Notes under the pieces: generated by a model | Told to the model about the DNA's origin: nothing | What the model saw: the letters and a program-made list of their open reading frames with translations, nothing else | The model's database searches: none | Source: JAHIYU01 sp964476155 | GTDB lineage: Bacteria; Krumholzibacteriota; Krumholzibacteriia; LZORAL124-64-63 | DNA length: 64,000 nucleotides | NCBI GenBank assembly: GCA_964476155.1 | Contig: CAYYYS010000003.1 | Location: forward strand, 62,001-126,000 | Direction of reading: 5' to 3' | Made by a program: the position numbers and the translations under genes | In this document: piece by piece, positions 40,474-51,502 of the stretch | How the letters are laid out: the number at the start of each line of letters is the position of its first letter | Position numbering within the stretch: the stretch's first letter is position 1

Positions 40474-43188
40474 TCAGGCCGACATGTGTGTGCGCAGCCA
40501 CAACCGCAGGTTCAATTCACTGATTCTCGCCAGGGGCGACATCCACCCGTCATCGTTTCGGCGCGCCAGCAGGGCTGTGCGCCGTACGCGCGCCAGGCGC
40601 GGCTCGGGCAGTCGGTCGCCGCAAAGAACGGCGAGAAAGTCATAGGCAGGCAGCCCGGCCTCGCCGGGTCGCCGTCGCAACGAGAAGTCCAGGACCGCGC
40701 CGCCCGTCTCGGGGCACGGGGTCTCGGATACCGATAGGCGATCCCCGCAGAGCAGGGGTCGCACGTCCACTTCAAGATCTCCCTTGGGCCGTCGGCGCAG
40801 ATAGATGCGTGACGACTCGCTCAGAAACGTCGCGATGAGGCCTTGCAGCACCGCGATGTCCGGGCCACCCTCGGCAGGTGGCGGCAGGACGGCCGAATAA
40901 TCGTATCGATCCACGTCCTTGTCTATGGCGCCGGGCAGGATGGGACCCACCTCGACGCTGCGCAGTATGCGCACACCCGCGGGCAAATGTCCGTTGAGAA
41001 TATCAACCCACTCCGGAACATGCCGGGTGAACGCCACGTCGAGCATCTCCCCGTCCCCCTCGACGCCGAGAGGCAACGGCGGCCCGAACTTGATCAACGG
41101 GTGGGGATTAAAGCCCTGGCTAGAGGCGATCGGCAGACCCGCGCGACGCAGGACGAGGCGCAGTTGCCGCTGAAAATCAAGGTGTCCCCAGAAAGCGGCG
41201 TCACCCGTTTTTGCATAGACCACGCGGTGCCAGCACTTGCCGGGTGAGCGGTCGCGCCACTTTTTCCAACAGACGCGTTCACGATCAGGGTTTTTCGAAT
41301 CCGCGTTGCGGGGATCGAAGTCCGGCACGGTGATGACTGCCGTTTTGGTCACGGGACCGCTCGCCGGCAGTGCGAAAACGTGATCCAGGTCGTCTTCACA
41401 GGCTTCGCACTGGGTGCAGAGTCCTTCGCTGCGACAGTCTTCGAGAGTTTCGACACGCTGGGCGGCGGCCCAGTCCTGACGCAGGAAATCCGGGTCAACC
41501 TGAGCGAAGACGCCGTCCCAGGGCAGGGGGGCCTCGGGGTCGCGGGGTTCGAGGTATTGGTCCTGCGCTATCCCGCCGGCAGCGAGGGCGTCCTCCCACA
41601 AACGGATGTCGAAAACTTCGTCCCAACCATCGAAACGGGCGCCGGCGCGCCAGGCGGTCTCGACCACGGGGCCGAGACGCGCATCGCCCAGCCCCAACAG
41701 GCCTTCCAGCATGGAGACATCGGGGTCGCGCAGGCTCACCTTCACCTTGTAGCGTCGCAGGGCGTCTTTCAGCTTGTAGTTGCGACGGGTGATCTCCTCG
41801 CGCGAGATCTGGCCGGCCCACTGGAAGGGCGTGTGCGCCTTGGGCGAGAACGGCGAAACCGAAACCGTGAGCTGAGATCCGCCGCGGGGCGCAATGGCGA
41901 CGCACTTGGCGATCAGGGCCACGGCGGCGTCGAGGTCCGCGTCGGTCTCGGTCGGCAGACCGATCATGAAGTAGAGCTTGATGCGCTTGGCGCCGGCGTC
42001 GAAAGCCCGCGTCACGCTGTCCAGCACGTCCTGCTCGGTCACGCCCTTGTTGATCACGTCGCGCAGGCGCTGGCTGCCGGCTTCAGGCGCGAAGGTGAAG
42101 GACCCCGGCTTCTCGCCCCGGATCAGGTCGTAGACCGCTTCGTCCAGGGCGTCCACGCGCAGGCTGGGCAGTTCGAGATTGGTGCGCGTGCCTTTGAGCC
42201 CCGCCATGATGCCGGTCATGGCCTCGCCCAGACCGCTGTAATCGCAGGTCGACAGGGACAACAACGAGATCTCGTCCCAGCCCAGTTCACGTGTACTTCC
42301 GACGGCGGCGAACACGACCTTGTCCACGTCACGCTCGCGTACCGGCCGGGTGATCATGCCCGCCTGGCAGAAGCGGCACCCCCGCGTGCAGCCGCGCATG
42401 ACTTCCAGGCTCAGTCGATCGTGGACGGGTTCGATGACGGGCACCAGGGTGGCCGGCGGTCGATGGGTGTTCAGGTCCGCCACGACTCGGGCCTCGGTAC
42501 GATCGGTTTGACCGGCCCACCAGGTACCGGGAATGCGGCGAACTCGCGCCAATCGCTCCGCCCGGGATTCGCCCGCGGCCTTGCCCTCGCGAACCGCGCG
42601 GGCGACATCCACGACCAGGTCTTCCCCGTCGCCGATGCAGAACACATCCACGAACTGCCCCAGTACGGTCGGGTTGGCGGCGCAATGGCCGCCGGCAATG
42701 ACCAGGGGATCGTCCTCGCCGCGATCGGCGGCCTGCAGGGGAATACCCGCCAGGTCGATCATGTTCAGGACGTTCGTATAGCAGAGTTCGTAACCCAGTG
42801 AAAAACCGAACACATCGAAGCGTCGGGCTGGGATTTTCGACTCCAGCGCAAAGAGAGGGACTTTCTCGTCCCGCATGCGCTTTTCCATGTCGAGCCAGGG
42901 AGCGAAGGTCAGGTCGGCAAAGGTGTCGGGAGCGTCGTTCAACGCCGTATAGAGGATGCGCATTCCGTTGTTGGAAATACCCACTTCGTAGGCGTCGGGA
43001 AAGGCGAGCAGGACATTGGCCCGGTCCTCGCGCCACGGCACGCGTACGGCGCCGAGCTCGCCGCCGAGATAGCGGCCGGGCTTGGCGACCAGGGGCAACA
43101 GACGACGCCGCAGCACGGAGTCGAGCTGCGTCGGATCGTCGTACCGCGAATCGGGTCGGCGGGCGCCGCCCGGAGCGGGTGCCTGCAC
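40474..43188 (-). CDS. TIGR03960-type radical SAM protein with C-terminal DUF2344 domain
   Basis: A 904-residue protein of two known but uncharacterised modules. Residues ~25-610 are a B12-binding-like plus radical SAM region with the cluster motif CTRGCRFCQAG (C267, C271, C274). Residues ~655-880 are a DUF2344 domain (VVYAKTGDAAFWGHLDFQRQL, SSQGFNPHPLIKFG). Between them lies a Cys pair-rich linker (GLCTQCEACEDD). In many bacteria these two modules lie next to RNase G and the ribosomal protein genes rplU/rpmA, hinting at an RNA or ribosome-related role. Here rng follows 25 bases downstream. No reaction is known. It begins 29 bases after the purF stop and may be in the same transcript. Confidence 0.85.
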   Translation of the reverse strand: MQAPAPGGARRPDSRYDDPTQLDSVLRRRLLPLVAKPGRYLGGELGAVRVPWREDRANVLLAFPDAYEVGISNNGMRILYTALNDAPDTFADLTFAPWLDMEKRMRDEKVPLFALESKIPARRFDVFGFSLGYELCYTNVLNMIDLAGIPLQAADRGEDDPLVIAGGHCAANPTVLGQFVDVFCIGDGEDLVVDVARAVREGKAAGESRAERLARVRRIPGTWWAGQTDRTEARVVADLNTHRPPATLVPVIEPVHDRLSLEVMRGCTRGCRFCQAGMITRPVRERDVDKVVFAAVGSTRELGWDEISLLSLSTCDYSGLGEAMTGIMAGLKGTRTNLELPSLRVDALDEAVYDLIRGEKPGSFTFAPEAGSQRLRDVINKGVTEQDVLDSVTRAFDAGAKRIKLYFMIGLPTETDADLDAAVALIAKCVAIAPRGGSQLTVSVSPFSPKAHTPFQWAGQISREEITRRNYKLKDALRRYKVKVSLRDPDVSMLEGLLGLGDARLGPVVETAWRAGARFDGWDEVFDIRLWEDALAAGGIAQDQYLEPRDPEAPLPWDGVFAQVDPDFLRQDWAAAQRVETLEDCRSEGLCTQCEACEDDLDHVFALPASGPVTKTAVITVPDFDPRNADSKNPDRERVCWKKWRDRSPGKCWHRVVYAKTGDAAFWGHLDFQRQLRLVLRRAGLPIASSQGFNPHPLIKFGPPLPLGVEGDGEMLDVAFTRHVPEWVDILNGHLPAGVRILRSVEVGPILPGAIDKDVDRYDYSAVLPPPAEGGPDIAVLQGLIATFLSESSRIYLRRRPKGDLEVDVRPLLCGDRLSVSETPCPETGGAVLDFSLRRRPGEAGLPAYDFLAVLCGDRLPEPRLARVRRTALLARRNDDGWMSPLARISELNLRLWLRTHMSA

Positions 43189-43217
43189 TAGGCCTCTATT
43201 CCGATCTGGACCGGGCT

Positions 43218-44654
43218 TCAGTGCCCTCCCGGAGTGCCCACTTCCGGGATATCGAGGCTCCGGTCCAGTATCTCCTTGGTGATGTCCGACTCGAAGGGCA
43301 CGGGGTAGTCGCCGGTGAAACAGGCCGAGCAGTAGAGCTCGGAGTTTCCGGTCGCCCGCAGCAAACCTTCGGTAGACAGATATGCGATGGAATCGACACG
43401 CAGATAGGTGGCGATCTCGTCGACCGAGTGGCTCGACGCGATCAGCTCGTTGCGAACGGGCGTGTCTATTCCGTAGTAGCAGGGGTGCGTGATGGGTGGC
43501 GACGCGATGCGCAGATGCACTTCGGTCGCGCCGGTGTTGCGGACCAGCTTCACTAGTTTGCGCATGGTCGTGCCGCGCACGATGGAATCGTCGATCAAGA
43601 CGACACGCTTGCCTGCCATGATGCGTTGGACGGGATTGAACTTGATGCGAACCGACATGTCCCGAACCTTCTGGGCTGGCGATATGAAGGTACGGCCGAC
43701 ATAGTGGTTCCGGATCAGTCCGAGCTCGAACGGCAGGCCCGTCTCGTGGGCATAACCGAGGGTCGCCGTGTTGCTCGAATCGGGTACCGAACAGACGAAA
43801 TCGGCGTCGACCGGGCTCTCCTGGCCCAGGATCGCGCCGCAGCGGCGGCGGATCTCGTCGACACTTTCACCGAAGACGGTACTGTCGGGTCGCGAGAAGT
43901 AAATATGCTCGAAAACGCACTGGGATATGCGTTCCCGGGGTGCGATGCGCCGACTGACAAGGCCACTCCCGTCCAGGATGGCCATCTCGCCCGGCTCAAC
44001 GTCCCGTAGATAGGTGCCGCCCATGATGTCGAAAGCGCAGCTCTCCGAGGCGACCGTGTAACTGTCCTTGAATCGTCCCAGGCACAGGGGACGGAACCCC
44101 TGGGGATCGCGCACGGCGATCAGCTTGTCTCGCGTCAGAACCAGCAGGCTGTAGGCGCCTTCCACCTGCTTGAGGGCTTCGGTCACGGCGTCCTCGAAGG
44201 TCGCGGCGTGACTGCGGGCTATCAGATGCAGAAAGACCTCGGTGTCGCTTGTCGTGCCGAAGATGGAGCCTTGCTCTTCCATCTCCCGGCGTAGAACGTG
44301 GGCATTGACGAGGTTGCCGTTGTGAGCCACCGAAACAGCGCCGCGGTGACAGGTGACCTGCATGGGCTGCGCGTTCTCCACACGGGACGTCCCGGTCGTG
44401 GAATAGCGTACGTGCCCCATGCTGAAAGTGCCGTCGAGGGTCTTGACCACGTCCTCGGTGAAGACATCGGCCACCAGGCCCATGCGGCGGTGGGTGGATA
44501 GGGTATGCATGTCGGAAACGGATACGCCGGCGCTCTCCTGGCCGCGATGCTGGAGGGCATGAAGCGCCAGGGCGGCCATCTCGCCGGCGCCGCTGCAGCC
44601 GGCGATGCCGACCACACCGCATTCGTCGCGCCAGTGATGTCCTTCCAGAGCCAT
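43218..44654 (-). CDS. purF: Amidophosphoribosyltransferase
   Basis: First committed enzyme of purine synthesis, making phosphoribosylamine from PRPP and glutamine. A short propeptide (11 residues) precedes the catalytic Cys12 in ECGVVGIAG. The glutaminase domain has ALQHRGQESAG. The PRPP loop is VVLIDDSIVRGTT near 360. Cysteines at SQCVFEHIYF, PCYYGID and YCSACFTGDYP match the 4Fe-4S ligands of the Bacillus-type enzyme, so it is probably oxygen-sensitive. The length of 478 is normal. AGGAGG lies four bases before the ATG. A 162-bp inverted-repeat element lies immediately upstream and separates it from the other purine genes. Confidence 0.95.
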   Translation of the reverse strand: MALEGHHWRDECGVVGIAGCSGAGEMAALALHALQHRGQESAGVSVSDMHTLSTHRRMGLVADVFTEDVVKTLDGTFSMGHVRYSTTGTSRVENAQPMQVTCHRGAVSVAHNGNLVNAHVLRREMEEQGSIFGTTSDTEVFLHLIARSHAATFEDAVTEALKQVEGAYSLLVLTRDKLIAVRDPQGFRPLCLGRFKDSYTVASESCAFDIMGGTYLRDVEPGEMAILDGSGLVSRRIAPRERISQCVFEHIYFSRPDSTVFGESVDEIRRRCGAILGQESPVDADFVCSVPDSSNTATLGYAHETGLPFELGLIRNHYVGRTFISPAQKVRDMSVRIKFNPVQRIMAGKRVVLIDDSIVRGTTMRKLVKLVRNTGATEVHLRIASPPITHPCYYGIDTPVRNELIASSHSVDEIATYLRVDSIAYLSTEGLLRATGNSELYCSACFTGDYPVPFESDITKEILDRSLDIPEVGTPGGH

Positions 44655-44672
44655 GCCGCCTCCTGCGGTCGT

Positions 44673-44834
44673 AGTGCTTTGTCAAACCTAGAACGGCGGG
44701 TTAGGCAGCCCACAAGAGGCCATCTGCCGCGTTACACTCGCTTGAATTAGCTACGGCTAGTCCTGCGCTCGCGCGCCTTGCATTTGTCCACTCGTGATCA
44801 GCCTAACCCGCCGTTCTAGGTTCGACAAAACACT
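44673..44834. repeat. MITE-like element with 34-bp terminal inverted repeats
   Basis: Left arm 44673-44706 and right arm 44801-44834 are inverted copies with two mismatches, around a 94-base interior (44707-44800) that has no coding potential. The inner ends are GTTAGGC and GCCTAAC. No clear target duplication is visible. The purF-side arm contains an outward-facing TTGACA on the minus strand. The right arm forms the last nine codons and stop of the neighbouring minus-strand gene. It could be a non-autonomous transposon derivative or a large hairpin of regulatory use. Confidence 0.8.
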
Positions 44835-45417
44835 CAGGCTGGGCGATGAGCCATCCCTGCATGTGCGGGTTGACGAGCAGCCCGTCCTTGGCACCCCGCG
44901 CCTCGGTGAGTCGAGCGGCCAGAGCGGCCGGATCCGACGTACCGGGAACGAAGACCAGACGCCAGACGACTCCCGAAAGCAGTGGTCCGCTCTCCCCCAG
45001 GGGGAAGGCGCAGACATCCATCACTGCGGCGCCCAGCGCGGGCGTGCCGCCCAACAGACGATGATATGGGCCGCCGTCGCCGACGGGAAGATCCGTCGCG
45101 ACGAGTTCACCGGGCCAATCGGATGGCAGCGAGCCTCCCCGCGGATTCGCGGTGTACCAGGCCTCGCCGGCCGACTCACGCCTGAAATGGGCGTGGTGAT
45201 GCTTGTTGGGGTTGAAGAAACGTCCGACACCCAACAGGCGCGCCACAGATTCCGGCGCCGTATCGTCTTCGTCCTGCCAGAACGTGTGAAACTCCGCACG
45301 AAAAAGGCCCGCGAGGGCCTCGCCGCCAGCCAACCGGAGACGCATGACGCGCTCGGCGGTCTCGGCGTGCAGGTCCACGCCCTTGTGGCAGGTCATCAAG
45401 GTAACCTGAATGATCAT
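44803..45417 (-). CDS. Unknown protein between purL-purQ and purF
   Basis: A 204-residue cytoplasmic protein of no family I recognise. Visible traits are a beta-strand-like start (MIIQVTLMTCHKG), an unusual FFNPNKHHHAHF near 67-78, and a C-terminal LVNPHMQGWLIAQPE. GGAGG six bases before the ATG supports 45417 as start. It follows purL-purQ by 59 bases and precedes purF, so a purine role is likely. The PurL-PurQ fusion lacks a PurS part and none is seen elsewhere here, so this protein is a candidate for that role, but that is a guess. Its last nine residues and stop are encoded within the inverted-repeat element. Confidence 0.7.
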   Translation of the reverse strand: MIIQVTLMTCHKGVDLHAETAERVMRLRLAGGEALAGLFRAEFHTFWQDEDDTAPESVARLLGVGRFFNPNKHHHAHFRRESAGEAWYTANPRGGSLPSDWPGELVATDLPVGDGGPYHRLLGGTPALGAAVMDVCAFPLGESGPLLSGVVWRLVFVPGTSDPAALAARLTEARGAKDGLLVNPHMQGWLIAQPECFVEPRTAG

Positions 45418-45476
45418 CCTTCGCCTCCAGGAAGGCAAGTCCCGAGCCGGACTGATCTCCCGGCAAGGTCCTGCCG

Positions 45477-48400
45477 TCAGCAGAGTTCCACAAGCCTGCG
45501 CAACAAGGACATGCCCGGACCGTCACCACGCAGGGCGGCGCCGTCGCCGACCGATTCGCGGCGTCGGACACCCCAAAAATGGTTCAGATCCTCCGGAACC
45601 TGGAAGAGCCAGGCCGCGCGTTCGGGATGGGGCATCATGGCCAGGACATTGCCGGCCGGATTGGTCAGGGCCGCCGTCGCCAGCAGCGAACCGTTGGGAT
45701 TGCCGGGCCCGCTACCGCTATCGTCCGCGCCCGCATAACGATAGGCCAGCAGGCCTTCGTCCGCGAAGGTCGCGAATTCTGCCGGATCGGCATGGGTGAA
45801 GCGGCCCTCGGCGTGGGCGATGGGCACCGGCAAGGTCGTCGGCAGCCCTTCCAGGAAACGGCAATTCGTGCCGGGGACCTTCTCGAGTACCACCCAACGC
45901 GAGTAGTAGCCACGCCGTCCGGGGTGGCGATTGGGCGCCAGGGCCACTTCCAGGCGTCCCGGTGTACGACCGGGGACCAGCCCGGCTTCCACCAGCACCT
46001 GGCAGCCGTTGCAGATACCCAGAATGGGCTTGCCCAGCCCGGCGGTGCCCAGTAGCGCCTCGATCAAGGGATCCTTGGCCGCCACGGCACCCGCGCGCAC
46101 GCGGTCCTGATAGGAAAAACCGCCCGGCACGAGGAACCCGTCGAAGTCGGCGAGATCCGCGGCCGACCGGGTCCAGCGGAAGATCTCCGGTGTGGCGCCG
46201 GCGGCCGCCACTGCGCGGGCCGATTCGTCCTCGCAGTTCAGGCCCGGCATCTGCAGCACGGCCACGCGCGGTCCCGCGCCGCTCAATGGCGTAACGCGGT
46301 AAGGCGCTTCATCGGCCACATCCATGATGGGAGGACGGCGATCGGCGGGATCGGGCAGATCACTGGTGGCCATCAGGCGGGTCAAGCCCTCGCTCCAGGA
46401 CAGGGCCAGTTCGTCCAGAGCCGTGTCACAAACGATCTCGCCGGACAGGTCTCTCAGTGTCAGGCTCGGGGTTTCACTCACCCGGCCCAGCAGGCCCCAG
46501 CGCACGCTCTTGTCCGACAGCACGCTCTCGACGCGATCATGGTCGGTGTCGGCGACCTCGATCACGAACCCCCCGCGCTCGTTGTATAGGAATTCACGCG
46601 GCGTCAGGGCCGCGCATGCGGTGGGGATGGCCAGATCGGCGCCCAGGATTTTTTGGTCCGCCAGGCCCAGGGCCATTTCGGCCAGGCAGACGGCCAGGCC
46701 ACCGTCGCTCACGTCGTGGGCGGCCTTGACCAACCCGGTCTCCACCAGGGTACAGACCGCGTCGATTCCGGCGCGGGCTTCGTCCAGGTCCAGGCCCGGC
46801 AAACGCTCGTTGCCCACCGCCACGTCCGCCGAACGCGCCAAAGACGCGCCCATGCCGTCGTCGGGCAGGCCGACGAGGTAGAGACGATCGCCCGGAGTCT
46901 TGAAATGCAGGCTGCGGCAGTGTGACACGTCCGCCACGTTGCCCACGCAGGCCACGATCGGCGACGGCGCCACCGAGTTGCCGGCGGCGCTCTGATTGTA
47001 GAAGGATACGTTCCCGGACACGACCGGCAGGGGTTCGCCGCCCTTGGCGTGCAGGGTGACGGCGCGACAGGCGTCGCCCACGCCACGCACGGCCTCGCGG
47101 AACTGGCGGAAGACCTCGGGCACCTCGGGATTACCGAAGTTGAGGCAGTCGGTCACGCAGGCGGGGCGTCCTCCCACACAGGCCACGTTGCGCGCCGCTT
47201 CGACCACCGCGCGCGCGCCGGCCTGGTAGGAATCGGCCAGGCCGAAGAGCGGATTGCCGTCGGCACTCAGGGCCACCCCCAGATCGCTGCCGGGAACGGG
47301 GGCCACAACGCCCGCGTCGGCCTCGCCGGGACGCAACACGGTACAGCCCCGCACTTCCGGATCGTAATGGCGATAGAGATGCTCGCGCGAGGCCACGTTC
47401 ACGTGCCCCATGAGGCGTGTCCACTCGTCGGCGATTTCGGTCGCCGGGCCTTCGTCGGCCTTGGGTCCTTCGGCAACGGGCGCGGGCGCGGGCGCTTCCT
47501 CGCGGGTGTAGCTCACGCCGCAGGTCACGGTCTCGACAGGCGATTCGCTCAGGATGCGGTCGCCGTGGCGCAGGCGATAGACACCATCGGTGGTGACGAC
47601 CCCGATCTTGCTGGCGCAGGCGCCTTCGTAAAGGGTCGGCAGGGCGAATTCCTCGTTGTAGACGCGCAGGACCTCGTCGGTGAAACGGGCCGGCACGGCC
47701 AGGCAGTAGCGCTCCTGGGTTTCGGAGCAGGCCACGACACGCGCGGGCACGTCGTCGTCGGCCGTGTGCACTTGTGCCAGGTCGACATCGCAGCCGAAGC
47801 CGCCGGCGTCGGCCAGTTCGCTGGTGACGCAACTCACGCCGCCGGCGCCCAGGTCCTTGAACCCCACCACCAAGCCGGCTTCGCGGGCCAAGCGCAGCAC
47901 CTCGCGGTTGGCCACGGTCAGCACACGCTTGAGGAAGGGATCGGGCACCTGCACGCTGCCCTTGTTCTCGGTGGCGGCTTCGGCGTCGAGTGTGGCCGAC
48001 GCGAACGCCGCGCCGCCCATGCCGCTCCAGTCGGTGGGCTTGCCCACGAGCACCAGGTCGTAGGGTTCGTCCTTGGCCTCCGGCGGCACCGCCGAGTGGG
48101 TGATGTGGTCGGCGGGCACCAGGCCCATGGCCACCACGTTGACCAGGCAGTTGTCGTCGAAGCTGGGATGGAAGTAGGCGTCGCCGCCCAGGCAGGGCAC
48201 GCCCAGGGCGTTGCCGTATTCCCAGATGCCGGTCACGACCTGACGCGCGATGTCCAGGCTGTGCGCGGCGCCGTCCCCGTGGGGCCAGCCGAAGCGCAGG
48301 GGGTCGAGCGTGCCGATGACCTCGCCGCCCATGCAGTACACGTCGCGCACGATGCCGCCGATGCCCGTGGCCGCGCCCTCGACGGGCATGACCTGACTGG

Positions 48401-48742
48401 GATGGTTGTGGCTCTCGTGAGCGATGATCACGCCATAGCGCACGCCGTCGACCGTTCCGAAATCCACGATGCCCGCGTCCTCCACCGGTCCGACGATCAC
48501 ATTGCTGCCGGTCGTCGGCAGGAACTCTTTTAATGTGGGTCGACTGCTCTTGTACGAGCAGTGCTCGCTCCACATGGTGTCGAAGAGGGTGAGCTCGGTC
48601 AGCGTCGGCGGGCGTGCGAGGAGGTCCTGGACCCGGCGCGCCTCGGTGGGCGACAGGGTCAGGGCGTGGGTCTTGAGCGTGGCGCGAAGGGCGTCGTCAC
48701 CCAGGGCCGCGGCGTCCAGGGTGTCAAAGGAAGGATCGTGGG

Positions 48743-48746
<4 letters not shown>
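45477..48746 (-). CDS. purLQ: Phosphoribosylformylglycinamidine synthase, PurL-PurQ fusion
   Basis: Converts FGAR to FGAM with ATP and glutamine. Residues ~1-780 are the small-type PurL synthetase: MWSEHCSYKSSRPTLKEFL near 58-76, IAHESHNHPSQV near 109 and GIGGIVRDVYCMGGEVIGTL near 128-147. From ~826 follows PurQ glutaminase, with LQMPGLNCEDE, a nucleophile Cys in GICNGCQVL near 911 and HAEGRF near 977. The large PurL of proteobacteria has an N-terminal PurS-like domain and linker, which are absent here, so this is a small-PurL/PurQ fusion rather than the usual large enzyme. The length is 1089. Its start overlaps the purB stop by four bases. Confidence 0.93.
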
Positions 48747-50047
<1,301 letters not shown>

Positions 50048-50212
50048 AATAGACCTCGCATCTCGGGCACGAGTGAGTTAATTGCCATGTTTTTCAATGT
50101 CTTGCAGCCCTTCCCGTCAGAGGTGACGGAGGACGATCCGGTCCGCTTGGTCAGGATCGATTGGAACATAAACCAGTAAAATGGTGAAGGAAAGGCCCAT
50201 TCGCGATTTCGC

Positions 50213-51442
50213 CTATTCCACCGGTGCCCGGCGCCGCGGATCCTCCTCCAAGACAATGGTCCCCGAGAACTGCTCGCCCTCGCGATAGGCGATGTACTCG
50301 AGCTGGGTCCCCACCTTGGCTTCGTAAACCAGTCGATTGAAGGTGTCGGCATCGTTCAGATCCACGCCGTTGATGGAGATGATAACGTCGTAGGGCATCA
50401 GCCCCGCCTTGGCCGCCGGCGACCCGTTGATCACGTCGCGCACCACGAAACCATCGGTGCTCGGCAGGTTCAGGGACTGGGCGATGAGCTCGTTGACTTC
50501 CACGATGCCGAAGCCCACATACGCCCGCCGGAAGTAGCCGTACTCGCGGACCTCGCGGATGATCCACTGACCACGCGCGATGGGCACCGCGAAGCCCAGG
50601 CCGATGCTGCCGCCGCTCTCGGTGAAGATGAAGGTGTTGATGCCGATGACCTCGCCCCCGCTGTTGATCAGCGGACCGCCGCTGTTGCCGGGGTTGATGG
50701 CCGCGTCGGTCTGGATCATGCCCAGGAAGGTCTGCCCCTCGCTGCTGGTGTTCTTGATGTCGCGATTGAGGGCGCTGATCACGCCGATGGTTACCGTGGG
50801 TTGGGTGTCGGCCAGCAGATACCCGAACGGCGAGCCGATGGCGATGGCCCACTCCCCGATGTACAGATCCGCCTCGCCGTCGGCCAACGGCGCCACGGGC
50901 AGATCCGCGGGCGGGTCGAGCAGTTTGATCAGGGCCAGATCCCAGGTGGGCACCATCTCCAGCACGATGGCCCCGTATTGACGTCCGTCGTTCAGGGCGA
51001 CGACCAGTTCGTCGGCGTTCTCCACCACGTGCACGTTGGTCAGGATGAAACCGTCGTCGGACACGACCACGCCCGAGCCCAGGTTCGCCACGTCCTCGCG
51101 AAAGGTCCGCCGGTGAAACATGCCCGGATAGAACCGCTCGAAGTACTCCCAACCGCGCGGCACCAGGGCGCGCGTGACGGTCCGGTGCTGGATGGCGTTG
51201 ATGCTGACCACCGCCGGGGATATCCGTTCGGTGGCGCGGACGATGGCGTTGCGTCGGCCCATGCTCACGGCCTCGTCCGTACCGGCTTCCACGATTTCCC
51301 GTACGACGACGGTATCGCGCTCTCCACCACCGCCGGTCAGGGGCCGCGGCGCCGAACGCCAGCCGATGATGTAGGCGGCGCCCAGCAACAGGCCGAGAAG
51401 CGCGCCGATGACGATACCGGTCCAGATGGGAGCTGTCTTCAT
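50213..51442 (-). CDS. HtrA/DegP-type periplasmic serine protease with one PDZ domain
   Basis: Envelope quality-control protease. An N-terminal hydrophobic segment (about 7-26) anchors or exports it. The catalytic triad is visible: His138 in TNVHVV, Asp168 in WDLALI and Ser254 in GNSGGPL. A single PDZ domain covers about 305-395 (GFVVRDVINGSPAAKAGLMPYDVII). One PDZ and the N-terminal anchor resemble DegS more than DegP. The length is 409. The gene follows talC by 60 bases with a hairpin between them and a GGAGG just before the ATG, so it may have its own promoter. Confidence 0.92.
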   Translation of the reverse strand: MKTAPIWTGIVIGALLGLLLGAAYIIGWRSAPRPLTGGGGERDTVVVREIVEAGTDEAVSMGRRNAIVRATERISPAVVSINAIQHRTVTRALVPRGWEYFERFYPGMFHRRTFREDVANLGSGVVVSDDGFILTNVHVVENADELVVALNDGRQYGAIVLEMVPTWDLALIKLLDPPADLPVAPLADGEADLYIGEWAIAIGSPFGYLLADTQPTVTIGVISALNRDIKNTSSEGQTFLGMIQTDAAINPGNSGGPLINSGGEVIGINTFIFTESGGSIGLGFAVPIARGQWIIREVREYGYFRRAYVGFGIVEVNELIAQSLNLPSTDGFVVRDVINGSPAAKAGLMPYDVIISINGVDLNDADTFNRLVYEAKVGTQLEYIAYREGEQFSGTIVLEEDPRRRAPVE

Positions 51443-51468
51443 GGGGGTCCTCCGGAGTCGACGGAAAC

Positions 51469-51487
51469 GGGCCGCCCGACGCGGCCC
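51469..51487 (-). terminator. Hairpin between talC and htrA
   Basis: GGGCCGC (51469-51475) pairs with GCGGCCC (51481-51487) over a 5-base loop, 15 bases beyond the talC stop and followed on the minus strand by GTTTCC. It may terminate talC or attenuate htrA. Confidence 0.5.
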
Positions 51488-51502
51488 ATCTCCCTTAAAC
51501 GA

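Noticed and set aside
44693..44815. Integron attC site at the inverted-repeat element
   Set aside because: GTTAGGC and GCCTAAC match attC core consensus, but they face each other inward around 94 bases. A complete attC would need both boxes outward in one site, and no integrase is near.
50048..50212. purS or small RNA upstream of purB
   Set aside because: 165 bases is too short for purS (~80 codons), no frame fits, and no stable hairpin is evident.
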